Assembly: GCA_945929965.1 (NCBI GenBank)
Contig: CAMEOT010000020.1
Location: 1 to 51,614, forward strand
Reading direction: 5' to 3'
From: an uncultured Lachnospiraceae bacterium
Lineage (GTDB): Bacteria > Bacillota > Clostridia > Lachnospirales > Lachnospiraceae
DNA length: 51,614 nucleotides
Both the position numbers and the translations under genes were made by a program. Positions 8,364-17,269 of the stretch are shown here, in pieces. The notes beneath the pieces were generated by a model. That model searched no databases. It was not told the DNA's origin and saw nothing but the letters and a program-made list of their open reading frames with translations. Each line of letters begins with the position of its first letter. The stretch's first letter is position 1.

Positions 8364-9725
8364 TTATCCGACGCTGATCTCTTCTGTCGGGTTCTTCACA
8401 ATATTTTTGTTCTTTTTCTGCGTGCTGAATGCCACTACCAGCGATATGGGGCCGACTCTTCCCAGATACATGGTCACGATAATAATCAGTTTTCCCCAAA
8501 GATTCAGCATGGAAGTCAGGTTCCTGCTTAATCCCACAGTAGCTGTGGCACTCACTGTTTCATACACAATATCTATCACATCCGCATCTGTCACCGCAGA
8601 TAAAAAAATCGCGGACAGCGATGCAATGATAAAAAACATACCTACAACTGCTACCGATTTATTCACCGCCTGCTTCGGAATATTTCTTCCAAAAAGCTCC
8701 GCATCCTCCTTACTACCTATGGTGGCAAACATAGATACCAGCAGCACTGCGATCGTAACTGTCTTCATTCCTCCTGCGGTTCCCACCGGAGAGCCGCCGA
8801 TCAGCATCAAAAGCACCGAAATGATCGCAGAGGTATTGGTCAGATCCTCTTGTGGAATCGTGGCAAAACCTGCGGTTCGCGTAGTTACTGCCTGGAACAG
8901 GGATGCCCAGATCCGTTGCGGCACCGTGTAATCCTGCATCGTCAGGGGATTATTGTATTCAAAAATATAAAATGCCGCCGCTCCCACTACAATAAGTATT
9001 CCTGTCACCGTGAGTGCTATTTTACTGTGAAGCGTCAGCAGTCGGAAACATTTCAGCTTCTGGCTCCGGATATTTTTCAAAACCCGCAGTACATCCCACC
9101 AGACAATATAGCCTAAGCCCCCCAATATGATCAGCAGCATCGTGACCAGATTGACCATGGGTTGGAATACATAGCCGCACAGACTGTCTTCCGCCATAAT
9201 ATCCATTCCTGCGTTGCAGAAGGCAGATACGGCATTAAAAATCGAAATCCATATGCCTCTGAGTCCGTATTCCGGCACAAATACCGTCATATACAAAAGA
9301 GCGCCGCATCCCTCCACCACCAGAGTACCTATGAGGACCTTGCGGAGGAATCTCACGATTCCGGAGATATTATTCAGATTAAACACATCCTGCAGCATCC
9401 ACCGGTTACCCAGTCCCAGTCGTCTGTGCAGTCCCATCATCACACCGTACATGACCGTAATGACTCCCAGACCTCCCAACTGGATCAGAAACAGGATCAC
9501 GATCTGTCCCCAGACGCTCCAGGTGGAATATGTGGGAACCGTCACCAGACCGGTCACACAGATGGATGTGGTGGCTGTAAATAAAGCATCTATATAAGGA
9601 ACCGCTTCTCCGGTGGCTGAACTGATGGGTAATGCCAACAGGAAGCTTCCCACTAATATGGCACACAGAAAACTAAGCATGATCTTCTGTGTCGTAGACA
9701 ACTGTATTATTTTTTTACTGTTCAT
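8364..9725 (-). CDS. ktrB: KtrB/TrkH-family potassium transporter
   Basis: A membrane protein of 453 aa with the four-fold repeated membrane-pore-membrane layout of TrkH/KtrB. Selectivity-loop segments are visible as TATTSICVTGLVTVPTYS, SAFCNAGMD, TTRTAGFATI and SATATVGLSRNL. It forms the K+ pathway with the KtrA ring. The frame begins at 9737, but the ATG at 9725 has a GGAG site at good spacing and is preferred; the difference is four residues. A -10-like TATAAT (9756-9761, minus strand) lies in the short gap after the upstream response-regulator terminator. Confidence 0.9.
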   Translation of the reverse strand: MNSKKIIQLSTTQKIMLSFLCAILVGSFLLALPISSATGEAVPYIDALFTATTSICVTGLVTVPTYSTWSVWGQIVILFLIQLGGLGVITVMYGVMMGLHRRLGLGNRWMLQDVFNLNNISGIVRFLRKVLIGTLVVEGCGALLYMTVFVPEYGLRGIWISIFNAVSAFCNAGMDIMAEDSLCGYVFQPMVNLVTMLLIILGGLGYIVWWDVLRVLKNIRSQKLKCFRLLTLHSKIALTVTGILIVVGAAAFYIFEYNNPLTMQDYTVPQRIWASLFQAVTTRTAGFATIPQEDLTNTSAIISVLLMLIGGSPVGTAGGMKTVTIAVLLVSMFATIGSKEDAELFGRNIPKQAVNKSVAVVGMFFIIASLSAIFLSAVTDADVIDIVYETVSATATVGLSRNLTSMLNLWGKLIIIVTMYLGRVGPISLVVAFSTQKKNKNIVKNPTEEISVG

Positions 9726-9775
9726 AACACACTCCATTCCGCCGACGCTTTATCGATTATAACACACTTTTAGAT

Positions 9776-9826
9776 AAAAAACTCCTATTGGAGACAGTTT
9801 GTTGCTGTATCCATCATAGGAGTTTT
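9776..9826 (-). terminator. Terminator after the response regulator gene
   Basis: Inverted repeat AAAACTCCTAT (9778-9788) / ATAGGAGTTTT (9816-9826). Read on the minus strand it ends in a T-run (GGAGTTTTTTATC). It lies directly downstream of the response regulator and separates it from ktrB. Confidence 0.85.
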
Positions 9827-9849
9827 CTTCTGATCTTATTTTTCTTCCC

Positions 9850-10542
9850 TTATACCTTAAAGCGATATCCAACACCCCAGATGGTCTCGATATATTGAGG
9901 CTTTGCAGTATCTTTTTCAATCTTTTCACGGATCTTCTTGATGTGCACGGTAACAGTGGCAATATCACCGATAGAATCCATATCCCAGATCTCACGGAAC
10001 AATTCTTCTTTGGTAAATACATGGTTCGGATGCTCCGCCAGGAACGTCAGCAGATCAAACTCTTTGGTCGTAAACGTCTTCTCCACCCCGTCCACATAGA
10101 CACGTCTGGCAGTCTTATCAATACGGATACCACGGATCTCCACGATATCATTCTGCTGCTTCTGGTTGGTTCCCACCAGTCTCTCATAACGGGCCATGTG
10201 CGCCTTCACGCGGGCTACCAGTTCACTGGGGCTGAAAGGTTTGGTCATATAGTCATCCGCACCCAACCCTAAGCCGCGGATCTTATCAATGTCGTCCTTC
10301 TTCGCTGATACCATGAGAATGGGAATATTTTTCTCCTCCCGGATCTTCTTACATACTTCGAAGCCGTCCATGCCGGGCAGCATCAGGTCCAAAATGATCA
10401 GATCATAATCGCCTGTCAGAGCGGTCTTCAGTCCCTCATCTCCGGTATTGCAGATATCTACCTTGAAATCACTGAGCTCCAAATAATCCTTCTCAAGATC
10501 TGCAATTGCTACTTCATCTTCAATAATTAAAATCTTACTCAT
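9850..10542 (-). CDS. OmpR/PhoB-family response regulator
   Basis: A 230-aa two-component regulator. The receiver domain has the phospho-acceptor in LIILDLMLPG (D52) and the conserved Lys in MTKPFSP (K101). The C-terminal winged helix of the OmpR type is complete (TTKEFDLLTFLAEHPNHVFTKEEL ... TVTVHIKKIREKI ... IWGVGYRF). It lies 83 nt after the histidine kinase gene on the same strand, so they form a pair. Its targets are unknown; the next genes downstream are ktrB and ktrA, but a terminator intervenes. Confidence 0.93.
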   Translation of the reverse strand: MSKILIIEDEVAIADLEKDYLELSDFKVDICNTGDEGLKTALTGDYDLIILDLMLPGMDGFEVCKKIREEKNIPILMVSAKKDDIDKIRGLGLGADDYMTKPFSPSELVARVKAHMARYERLVGTNQKQQNDIVEIRGIRIDKTARRVYVDGVEKTFTTKEFDLLTFLAEHPNHVFTKEELFREIWDMDSIGDIATVTVHIKKIREKIEKDTAKPQYIETIWGVGYRFKV

Positions 10543-10625
10543 TATTTACCCTCCATTTACAGAATGTCCTTGCATCATCGGTTATCATGCTATTTCTGTT
10601 TCATTCCTTATTGATTCCTTATTCA

Positions 10626-12113
10626 TTACTTGGTTCCACCCGGCTGCAGTTCAATGTATTTTCTCAGGACAAAATGCATACAGGTGCCTTCACCCTCTTT
10701 GGCTGTAGCCCATACATAACCGCCGTGATCCTCAATAATCTTTTTCACAATGGAAAGTCCGATGCCGCTGCCACCCTGGGCAGAGTTCCGGGAAGCATCC
10801 GTACGGTAGAAACGCTCGAAGATCTTCTGCAGATCCTTCTGCGCAATGCCTTTTCCGTTGTCCTCGATCTCTACCCGGATGGCATCTACTTCGTCAAGAA
10901 TGCGGATATCAATGTGACCGTTCGGCTTATCCATATATTTTACACTGTTACTGATAATATTATTGATGACCTTCTTCATCTGCTCCGGATCTGCGATAAC
11001 CACGGTATCGGGAGATACCAGATTCGAGTAATTCAGCTTGATACCACGCTGCTCCAGATCCAGTCCGACCTCTTCCACACAGTCGCCGAAATAATCCGCC
11101 ACGTTGATCCGGTGGAAGTTGTAAGGAATCCGGTTGTTATCAATTCCGGAATAGGTAGTCAGCTCGTTGATCAGCCGGTCCATATCGATGGCTTTGTTGT
11201 AGATGGTCTTGATGTATTTGTCCATTTTCTCCGGTGTGTCTGCTACACCGTCCATGATTCCTTCCACATAACCCTTAATGGCTGTGATAGGGGTCTTCAG
11301 GTCATGGGAAATATTGCTGACCAGCTCTTTGTTCTGCTTCTCATGCTGAATGTTCTCTTCTGTAGATTCCTTCAGACGCAGACGCATGTCTTCGTAATTG
11401 CGGTAGAGATCTCCGATCTCGCCCTTGGCATCCGTCTCCAGAACATAGTCAAAATTCCCTTCCTTAATCTTACGCATGGCCACATTCAATTCGTTGATGG
11501 GTTCAAATACACCCTTGTGAATCCACTGGGTCAACATCAGGCTGGTGAAAATCAGGATCACAATAATGGCAACAAACATATCGATGAGCAGATGCCTGGA
11601 GATCAGGGAATTGACCTTCGTGACAATAAATACACTGCCCGGCGTTCCGTCCCGGAAGGTAAAATCGATCTGTTTTACATATTTTTCCAGTTCATTATAG
11701 AAGTAACCGCTGTCATCCGACAGTTTATCATCACCATAAGCAGGGAGCTTATCAAAAATATTCTGGGCAGCGCCCTCATTGCCCGCATAGTACAGCTCGT
11801 CACCTTTTCTTACTATAATATAAGTAGACTTCCGGGATACATCTGCATTTACATGCTCCAGATATTCCTTATCCTCCAGCTTGCTACTGTCTTCCTCCGC
11901 CTGGTTCAGCAACACATAATACGCCTGATCCGTGGTGTTGGTGAATTCCCTGAAATTCTCCGACATCATGGAATAATCAATATCCGTCAGGCTGAGACCC
12001 TGAGAGTAATTCATCAGGTAAATGGCAATCATCACAAACGCCATGATCGTCAGCAACAGCGGAAGTAATATAATACTTATAAATGTTACACGAAGTCTGG
12101 TTTTAAATTTCAT
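10626..12113 (-). CDS. Membrane sensor histidine kinase
   Basis: A 495-aa kinase with an N-terminal membrane segment, an extracytoplasmic sensor of about 140 residues, a second membrane segment (LIDMFVAIIVILIFTSLML) and a HAMP domain. A HisKA domain follows with the phospho-accepting His in NISHDLKTPITAI (about residue 270), then an HATPase domain with N box NNIISNSVKY, DNGKGI and GGSGIGLSIVKK. The frame is open to 12200, but the first 29 codons run through a strong stem-loop at 12138-12196 and look unlike protein. The ATG at 12113 begins right before the membrane segment and is preferred. Confidence 0.92.
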   Translation of the reverse strand: MKFKTRLRVTFISIILLPLLLTIMAFVMIAIYLMNYSQGLSLTDIDYSMMSENFREFTNTTDQAYYVLLNQAEEDSSKLEDKEYLEHVNADVSRKSTYIIVRKGDELYYAGNEGAAQNIFDKLPAYGDDKLSDDSGYFYNELEKYVKQIDFTFRDGTPGSVFIVTKVNSLISRHLLIDMFVAIIVILIFTSLMLTQWIHKGVFEPINELNVAMRKIKEGNFDYVLETDAKGEIGDLYRNYEDMRLRLKESTEENIQHEKQNKELVSNISHDLKTPITAIKGYVEGIMDGVADTPEKMDKYIKTIYNKAIDMDRLINELTTYSGIDNNRIPYNFHRINVADYFGDCVEEVGLDLEQRGIKLNYSNLVSPDTVVIADPEQMKKVINNIISNSVKYMDKPNGHIDIRILDEVDAIRVEIEDNGKGIAQKDLQKIFERFYRTDASRNSAQGGSGIGLSIVKKIIEDHGGYVWATAKEGEGTCMHFVLRKYIELQPGGTK

Positions 12114-12137
12114 ATTACTCTTGCCTTTCAGCAAACT

Positions 12138-12196
12138 GCAAACTTTCCGTGACTTTAGTGCCGTGTACTTCTGTACACGGTGTAGCACAAGTTTGC
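12138..12196 (-). other. Structured leader (nested stem-loops) of the histidine kinase gene
   Basis: An outer 8-bp stem GCAAACTT (12138-12145) / AAGTTTGC (12189-12196) encloses a perfect hairpin CCGTGTAC-TTCT-GTACACGG (12161-12180). It lies between the probable promoter side and the kinase ATG at 12113, so it would be in the 5' leader. It has no T-run. The layout of a terminal inverted repeat around an inner hairpin resembles the intergenic elements at 13446 and 18408. Confidence 0.5.
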
Positions 12197-12310
12197 GCAT
12201 GTTAATTTATACTTTACTTTCGCTCATTATAGCATGATTCCCACCTCCTGTGTATAAAGGAAACAAGAATATCATTAAAAAAATATAAACAAAATTTTTT
12301 CATTTTTCTG

Positions 12311-12367
12311 TTGACATTATTCTCGCATCATGTATAATAAGCTTATAAGAAACAGTAATCATTACTA
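12311..12367 (+). promoter_or_regulatory. perR promoter with PerR/Fur-type box
   Basis: TTGACA (12311-12316), a 16-bp spacer and TATAAT (12333-12338). Downstream, 12353-12367 is a near-perfect 7-1-7 dyad, CAGTAATCATTACTA, with a perfect AGTAAT-C-ATTACT core. That matches the layout of a Per/Fur box and sits over the early transcribed region. Autorepression of perR, with control of the downstream rubrerythrin, is the natural inference. Confidence 0.75.
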
Positions 12368-12388
12368 TTATTGATAAAGGAGCTTATC

Positions 12389-12784
12389 ATGGCACTGAAA
12401 CGAAGCAGACAACGGGAAATGATCAAATCCTTTCTCATGGGACGCAAGGATCATCCTACCGCTGATGTGATCTATTCTAATCTGAAGCAGCAGGATCCGA
12501 ACTTAAGTCTCGGTACCGTCTACCGTAATTTGACACTTTTGTCAGACATGGGAGAAATCTTACGACTCCGGGTCGGTGACGGTGTTGACCATTTTGATGC
12601 CGATACTTCCGAACATTATCATTTCGTGTGTACGGAATGCGGAAGCGTTATTGATCTGGGCATGGATAGTATTGATTCCATCATGGAGACAGCCGGAGAT
12701 AGATTTGACGGCCGGATCCGGGGACATGTCACTTATTTCTACGGCTCTTGTCCCGCCTGCACCAGGGTTGCTACGGAGTCCTAG
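12389..12784 (+). CDS. perR: PerR-type peroxide-sensing repressor
   Basis: A 131-aa Fur-family protein with the full set of PerR landmarks. His22 (in DHPTADVIY), Asp70, His76, His78 (HFDADTSEHYHF) and Asp89 correspond to the regulatory iron site. C81xxC84 and C121xxC124 form the structural zinc site. It would repress peroxide-defence genes until its iron site oxidises. The ATG at 12389 has AAAGGAG at ideal spacing; an upstream in-frame TTG at 12371 is not needed. The reverse rubrerythrin gene starts 111 nt later and is the likely target. Confidence 0.9.
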   Translation: MALKRSRQREMIKSFLMGRKDHPTADVIYSNLKQQDPNLSLGTVYRNLTLLSDMGEILRLRVGDGVDHFDADTSEHYHFVCTECGSVIDLGMDSIDSIMETAGDRFDGRIRGHVTYFYGSCPACTRVATES

Positions 12785-12895
12785 TTTTCTGAATGAAAAC
12801 TGGCTTCGTTCCATAATATATTTGTGCTTATAAAGCACACGCAAAAAGAGAAAACTAAAAACAAAACATTTCATTAGAGAAAAGGAGAAAAAATT

Positions 12896-13438
12896 ATGGC
12901 AAAGTATGTATGTCAGGTATGTGGTTATGTTTATGAAGGTGATGCGGCTCCCGCAGAGTGCCCCATCTGTCACGCTCCCGCTTCCAAGTTCACCAAGCAG
13001 GAGGAAGGCAAGACCTGGGCTGCTGAGCATGTAGTAGGTGTAGCAAAGGGTGCTCCCGAGGATATCATTGCTGATCTGCGTGCGAACTTCCAGGGTGAAT
13101 GCTCTGAGGTTGGTATGTATCTGGCAATGGCAAGAGTTGCTCACAGAGAAGGTTATCCCGAGATCGGTCTGTACTGGGAGAAGGCTGCTTACGAAGAAGC
13201 TGAGCACGCTGCAAAATTCGCTGAGCTGTTAGGTGAAGTCGTAACCGATTCCACCAAGAAGAATCTGGAGATGAGAGTAGATGCCGAGAACGGCGCTACC
13301 GCAGGTAAGTTTGATCTGGCTAAGAGAGCTAAGGCTCTGAATCTGGATGCTATCCATGACACCGTACACGAAATGGCTCGTGACGAGGCTCGACATGGCA
13401 AGGCATTTGAGGGTCTGCTTAAGAGATACTTTGGCTAA
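12896..13438 (+). CDS. Reverse rubrerythrin (peroxide/oxygen reductase)
   Basis: A 180-aa protein whose order is rubredoxin domain first (C6xxC9 and C22xxC25 in [12 protein letters not shown] ... AECPICHAP) and then a ferritin-like diiron domain. The diiron ligands are visible in [20 protein letters not shown] and [10 protein letters not shown]. In ordinary rubrerythrin the order is the opposite. Clostridial reverse rubrerythrins reduce H2O2 and O2 with electrons from NADH via rubredoxin-type carriers. AAAGGAG precedes the ATG. Directly after the stop codon a cloverleaf repeat with a terminator-like hairpin begins. Placement behind perR suggests PerR control. Confidence 0.93.
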   Translation: MAKYVCQVCGYVYEGDAAPAECPICHAPASKFTKQEEGKTWAAEHVVGVAKGAPEDIIADLRANFQGECSEVGMYLAMARVAHREGYPEIGLYWEKAAYEEAEHAAKFAELLGEVVTDSTKKNLEMRVDAENGATAGKFDLAKRAKALNLDAIHDTVHEMARDEARHGKAFEGLLKRYFG

Positions 13439-13585
13439 GCTACAAGCCATGCAAGGATAAAATAAAAAGTCACTGGGAGGACATTTATGTACTTCCAGTG
13501 ACTTTTTATTTTGGACTTATACGGCGACAGCCGTCCATGAGCAAGTCACGCAGTGACTGCGAATGGGTTGCATGGCGCCAGCCTT
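13438..13585. repeat. Cloverleaf-type structured repeat, copy A (includes rbr terminator)
   Basis: An outer stem GCCATGCAA (13446-13454) / TTGCATGGC (13568-13576) encloses three hairpins. The first is a perfect 18-bp stem (13459-13476 with 13495-13512), A-rich then T-rich, so it can terminate in both directions. The second is ACGGC-GACA-GCCGT. The third is AGTCAC-GCA-GTGACT with an outer GC pair. The same plan with different stem sequences but paired changes occurs at 39554-39804. Shared sequence includes AGCTACAAGCCATGCAA and TATACGGCGACAGCCGT. Confidence 0.85.
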
Positions 13586-13601
13586 AGGAGCGCGCCAGCC
13601 C

Positions 13602-14453
13602 TTATACGGTTCCGGAGATCACCAGCGTGCTGACGCCGGGGTTGATCCCCCACGCTCCCGTAACGGGATCCTGGGTGTAAGTTGCTGCGGGTACCGTAAT
13701 ACCTCCTGCAGTTCCGGTAAATAATCCGGTAGTCGTATCATACGTATAGTTTGTTCCCTCTGCCCATGCAGCCCCATTAAAATTCACAGACAGATTCTCC
13801 AATACAGGATTAAAGGTATCCGTGATCACGACACCGGTAGCTGCATCTGCTGCCGTATTCCCCAGATTCTGTATCAGGAACGTATACGTCAATGTTCCAT
13901 TCTCTGTCACGGGTACGGGACTGACGGACTTTGTGATCGTAAGAAGCGGTCCGCTTGCCGCATTTACTGTCTCGTTCACAGTAACAGGAGTGACCCCTGC
14001 CCCGGCAATCGTCGCCGTATTCGTAATGGAAGCCTCTGCTGCCAGCGGCGCATAAGAGTTCACCTCAGCCTCATAGGTAAGTGTCACATTACCTCCTGCA
14101 GGCACGGTAATTCCTGTGATTGTCAGAGGTGGTCCTGCCGTTACAGCCGGTGTTGCCTGTAAAATTCCATTTGCATAGTATTTTACGGTCCCCGGAATAT
14201 ACGTCAGAGGTGTCAGTTCTCTGGTATTAAACAAATACTCTCCCAGATTATCCGTTACTGTAATTCCGTTAAATGCAGTAGTGCCTGAGTTCACAATGCT
14301 GATCACATACGTCACATTTTCATTCTGCCCGTAGGTATCACGCACTGCTGTCTTGGTTGCAGACAATACCTCCGTGATCTCACCCACTGCTATATTGGAG
14401 TTTGTAATCTCATTTCCATAGCGAAGCTGTGCCTGATTTGTAAATCTAGCCAT
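13602..14453 (-). CDS. DUF11-repeat protein without signal peptide
   Basis: A 283-aa protein built of beta-sandwich repeats of the DUF11 type (YVISIVNSGTTAFNGITVTDNLG and YTFLIQNLGNTAADAATGVVITDTF), rich in Thr, Val and Gly, ending SGTV. There is no signal peptide, anchor or sorting signal, which is odd for a domain usually found on cell surfaces. Similar short DUF11 proteins occur in spore-forming Clostridia; a spore-surface or mother-cell role is a guess. AAAGGAT precedes the ATG. It is 75 nt downstream of the GldG/DUF4340 operon end but probably has its own expression. Confidence 0.75.
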   Translation of the reverse strand: MARFTNQAQLRYGNEITNSNIAVGEITEVLSATKTAVRDTYGQNENVTYVISIVNSGTTAFNGITVTDNLGEYLFNTRELTPLTYIPGTVKYYANGILQATPAVTAGPPLTITGITVPAGGNVTLTYEAEVNSYAPLAAEASITNTATIAGAGVTPVTVNETVNAASGPLLTITKSVSPVPVTENGTLTYTFLIQNLGNTAADAATGVVITDTFNPVLENLSVNFNGAAWAEGTNYTYDTTTGLFTGTAGGITVPAATYTQDPVTGAWGINPGVSTLVISGTV

Positions 14454-14528
14454 ATATTTTTGTATCCTTTCATTGTATTTGGATTTACTATAATATATGA
14501 CTGTTTTTAAGAAAGTTGACGGATTCTG

Positions 14529-15107
14529 TCACTGCATTTCTTGACTTTCCTCTGCCACATCCGTACTGTCCTCCTCTTCCACCAGATCCTCCAGCGTATA
14601 ATTGAAGCCGGTCACCACGTTGGTGGCCACGACATACACTTTCATTTCAGAGGGAAATGCAATGTAATACTGGCTGGTCATGGAATTCAGATTACCGACA
14701 TTAATGATCACGCTGCGATCTGCAGTCTCGTACTGAATGGTACGCTCCGGATCCGCCAGTCCGTACTGTGACATATCCGTCACATTTTCAATCACCTGAT
14801 CTGCCTTTAACGGTGCCACCTTCAGGATCATAGCCTTGATACGCTCCTGGTTCAGATTAAGGGAATGATCGTCCGTATAGTACCATGTTTCATCCTTTTT
14901 TTCAAAGGCATAGGTCTCTCCCTCATATACATAGCTGAAGCTGGTAATATCATCGGAGTTCACATCCAGCACCGTCTCCTGTGTATCCTCGGTGGTGGAA
15001 GTCGCAGACGATGCATTTTTATTATACTGTCGGATGCCCAGGAATACTGCCGCCAGAGCCACCAGTGCCAGCAGCATTCCGATCATCTGTCTTTGTTTCT
15101 TTTTCAT
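14529..15107 (-). CDS. DUF4340 protein, partner of the GldFG-type ABC exporter
   Basis: A 192-aa membrane-anchored protein: an N-terminal membrane segment (MIGMLLALVALAAVFLGI) followed by an extracytoplasmic domain of the DUF4340 type (ITSFSYVYEGETYAFEKKDETWYY, then QYGLADPERTIQYE). Such proteins accompany GldG-type ABC systems. It starts 22 nt after the permease-GldG gene on the same strand. The tail is acidic and low in complexity. It is shorter than many DUF4340 proteins, which carry two copies of the domain. Confidence 0.85.
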   Translation of the reverse strand: MKKKQRQMIGMLLALVALAAVFLGIRQYNKNASSATSTTEDTQETVLDVNSDDITSFSYVYEGETYAFEKKDETWYYTDDHSLNLNQERIKAMILKVAPLKADQVIENVTDMSQYGLADPERTIQYETADRSVIINVGNLNSMTSQYYIAFPSEMKVYVVATNVVTGFNYTLEDLVEEEDSTDVAEESQEMQ

Positions 15108-15129
15108 ATCTATATCTCACGCCTTTCAA

Positions 15130-17268
15130 TTATTTCTTCCGTCTGCGGAACCAGATCACGAATCCGGCGATCACACAGCCGACAGGCAGTATCACGGTAA
15201 CCAGCAGCCCCAGCAGCAGAATCTGTGCGGAATCCACTATCAGATTAGAGACCTCATAGCTTTTTACCGGAATAGATACCGAGGTCTCATGATCTGCCAT
15301 TCCACTGAATGTATTGGTGAACAGGGTCAGGTTCGCACCACTGACGACAGAATTTGCATCATCCGTGAACAGCTGCTCGCAACCGTACACGACCAGTGTT
15401 GCATCCCCATCATCCAAAGTCTTTACTGCCTCAACACCTAATGCGAAGGGACCATTCACATCATTTTCACCCTGTGAAAAATCCTGTGTATTGTTGACAT
15501 CCTGTTTTGCAAAAGAGCTGTCGGAGGTGCTCAGAAATACATCATAGGTAATATCACCAGTGGCTGTCTCGTCGGTACTTACTTCCTCCGGGACGATGAT
15601 GCCCTGAGAATACGGCAGGAACAGATATTTTCCGTAGGTGCCTGAGGTATAGCTGTCAGAGCTCTGTGTCGGCAGGATATAATAAGGACTTCTGTAGTAG
15701 CCGTTGGAATCATTCTCCACTACCAGTCCTTTGGCAATGCTCAGATTCATGTAGCTTAAGATAGCATCTATATTGGGTGTCTCCTCATCGGTATAACCGG
15801 TCACCAGGATGACCTTGCCGCCATTATCCAGATAATCGATCACCTTATCCTTGTCATCGGAAGAGAAATCACTGGTGGCGCCGTTGATGAACAGACAGGC
15901 CGCATCGTCGGGGATAGCATCCAGATCCATCAGATTCACGGTCTCATAATCCACATTTTCCTTGTTCAGTGCGGATGTAAAAGTGTTACTTAAACTCAGT
16001 TCGTTATGTCCTGTTGTCATATATACCTTGGGCATATCATCATTTAACACATAATCCAACGCACTGGTGATCTGTCCTTCGCCATCATAACCGGTGGTCG
16101 TGGTGTTATAACTGTACGTCGAATAGTCAAAATCATAGGAAGACTCATAGACACCGTTGTAATCAATGACCTTGCTGCGCTTGTCGCTGACCACGATCAG
16201 GCTGTTCGTGCTGATGTTGCCGGTGGTGTACTGGGTATAGAACATCGGGTTAACGGTAGGATCCACATATTCCACGGTGATATGATCCGACAGATCATCA
16301 TATCTCTGTAAAGTCTGCCCCAATGTGGTATCCTGATTGTCCTGATTTACCAACACATAGATTGTCACATCATCCTGCATATTTTTCACATAGTCAACGG
16401 TCTGATCCGTCAGGGAATAGAGCTTCTGGCTGGTCATGTCGATTGCTGTCCAGCTAGAAGGCATCTCGCCCATGATAATATTAACGACTACTACCAGCGC
16501 TACCGCTACGGCGATCATACCGGTACTGTAAGCACTGAAGCTTAAGTTCTTCACGGACATGCTGTAACGGCGTTTCTGAATGGACTGTACCGTCAGGAAC
16601 AGAACCAGAGCCGTAACGGATGCATAATATACGATAGAAGATACATCCAGTGTGCCGTTTAACAGGTTAGAAAACGGCGTATAAAGGTCAAAGCACCGCA
16701 AAATCTTTGTCAACAGATTGCCGGTGCTGGAAATAATGGAGCAGATGGAATCCATCATATATCCCAGGAACAATACTAAAAAAGTAAGTACTGCTGCGAT
16801 GACCTGGCTCTCTGTCACGGAAGACAGGAACAGACCGATAGCAATGGCAGTCATCCCGAAGAGGAAATATGCCAGGATCGACAGGTAAGCCTCTCCCATG
16901 GGAACACTGCCGTACTGCGCCATGATCAGCGGGTAAAAGCAGATAATCGCTACGGGAATGGCAAATATAGTTAACAGCGCCAGGAATTTTCCCATAATGA
17001 TGCCGCCTACGGACACCGGTGCCGTCAGGATCAGCTGATCCGTCTTGCTCCGCTTTTCCTCCGCCAGAATACGCATGGTCAGGATCGGTACAGTCAGCAT
17101 GAATAAAAAGGTAACGCTGGATACCACATACGCAAAATAAGGATATCCGTTCATCAGGTTATAAACACTGAAATACAGTCCCAGGAAAAACAGGGTGACT
17201 GCAATAAATAAAAATCCGATAAAGGAACGGAAATAGGATTTCAATTCTCTCTTATAAATGGCTGACAT
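15130..17268 (-). CDS. ABC-2 permease fused to GldG-like extracellular domain
   Basis: A 712-aa fusion. Residues 1 to about 235 form a six-helix ABC-2 permease like GldF (IYKRELKSYFRSFIGFLFIAV ... ILAEEKRSKTDQLILTAP). After a membrane segment near 255-270 comes a GldG/IFT-type domain (SQKLYSLTDQTVDYVKNMQDDVTIYVLV ... KVYMTTGHNELSLSNTFTSALN ... DKVIDYLDNGGKVILVTG). The protein ends with another membrane helix and a basic tail. In gliding Bacteroidetes these are two proteins. It starts one base after the ATPase gene ends, in an ATPase-permease-DUF4340 operon. The substrate is unknown. Confidence 0.9.
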   Translation of the reverse strand: MSAIYKRELKSYFRSFIGFLFIAVTLFFLGLYFSVYNLMNGYPYFAYVVSSVTFLFMLTVPILTMRILAEEKRSKTDQLILTAPVSVGGIIMGKFLALLTIFAIPVAIICFYPLIMAQYGSVPMGEAYLSILAYFLFGMTAIAIGLFLSSVTESQVIAAVLTFLVLFLGYMMDSICSIISSTGNLLTKILRCFDLYTPFSNLLNGTLDVSSIVYYASVTALVLFLTVQSIQKRRYSMSVKNLSFSAYSTGMIAVAVALVVVVNIIMGEMPSSWTAIDMTSQKLYSLTDQTVDYVKNMQDDVTIYVLVNQDNQDTTLGQTLQRYDDLSDHITVEYVDPTVNPMFYTQYTTGNISTNSLIVVSDKRSKVIDYNGVYESSYDFDYSTYSYNTTTTGYDGEGQITSALDYVLNDDMPKVYMTTGHNELSLSNTFTSALNKENVDYETVNLMDLDAIPDDAACLFINGATSDFSSDDKDKVIDYLDNGGKVILVTGYTDEETPNIDAILSYMNLSIAKGLVVENDSNGYYRSPYYILPTQSSDSYTSGTYGKYLFLPYSQGIIVPEEVSTDETATGDITYDVFLSTSDSSFAKQDVNNTQDFSQGENDVNGPFALGVEAVKTLDDGDATLVVYGCEQLFTDDANSVVSGANLTLFTNTFSGMADHETSVSIPVKSYEVSNLIVDSAQILLLGLLVTVILPVGCVIAGFVIWFRRRKK

Positions 17269-17269
17269 A

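Noticed and set aside
10587..12068. Long open frame opposite the histidine kinase gene
   Set aside because: It runs antisense to a gene with all kinase motifs, has no ribosome site, and its residue pattern is a mirror of the kinase codons.
13438..13585. Cloverleaf repeat as a tRNA or a CRISPR unit
   Set aside because: There is no anticodon or T-arm consensus, and there are no regularly spaced repeat-spacer units.
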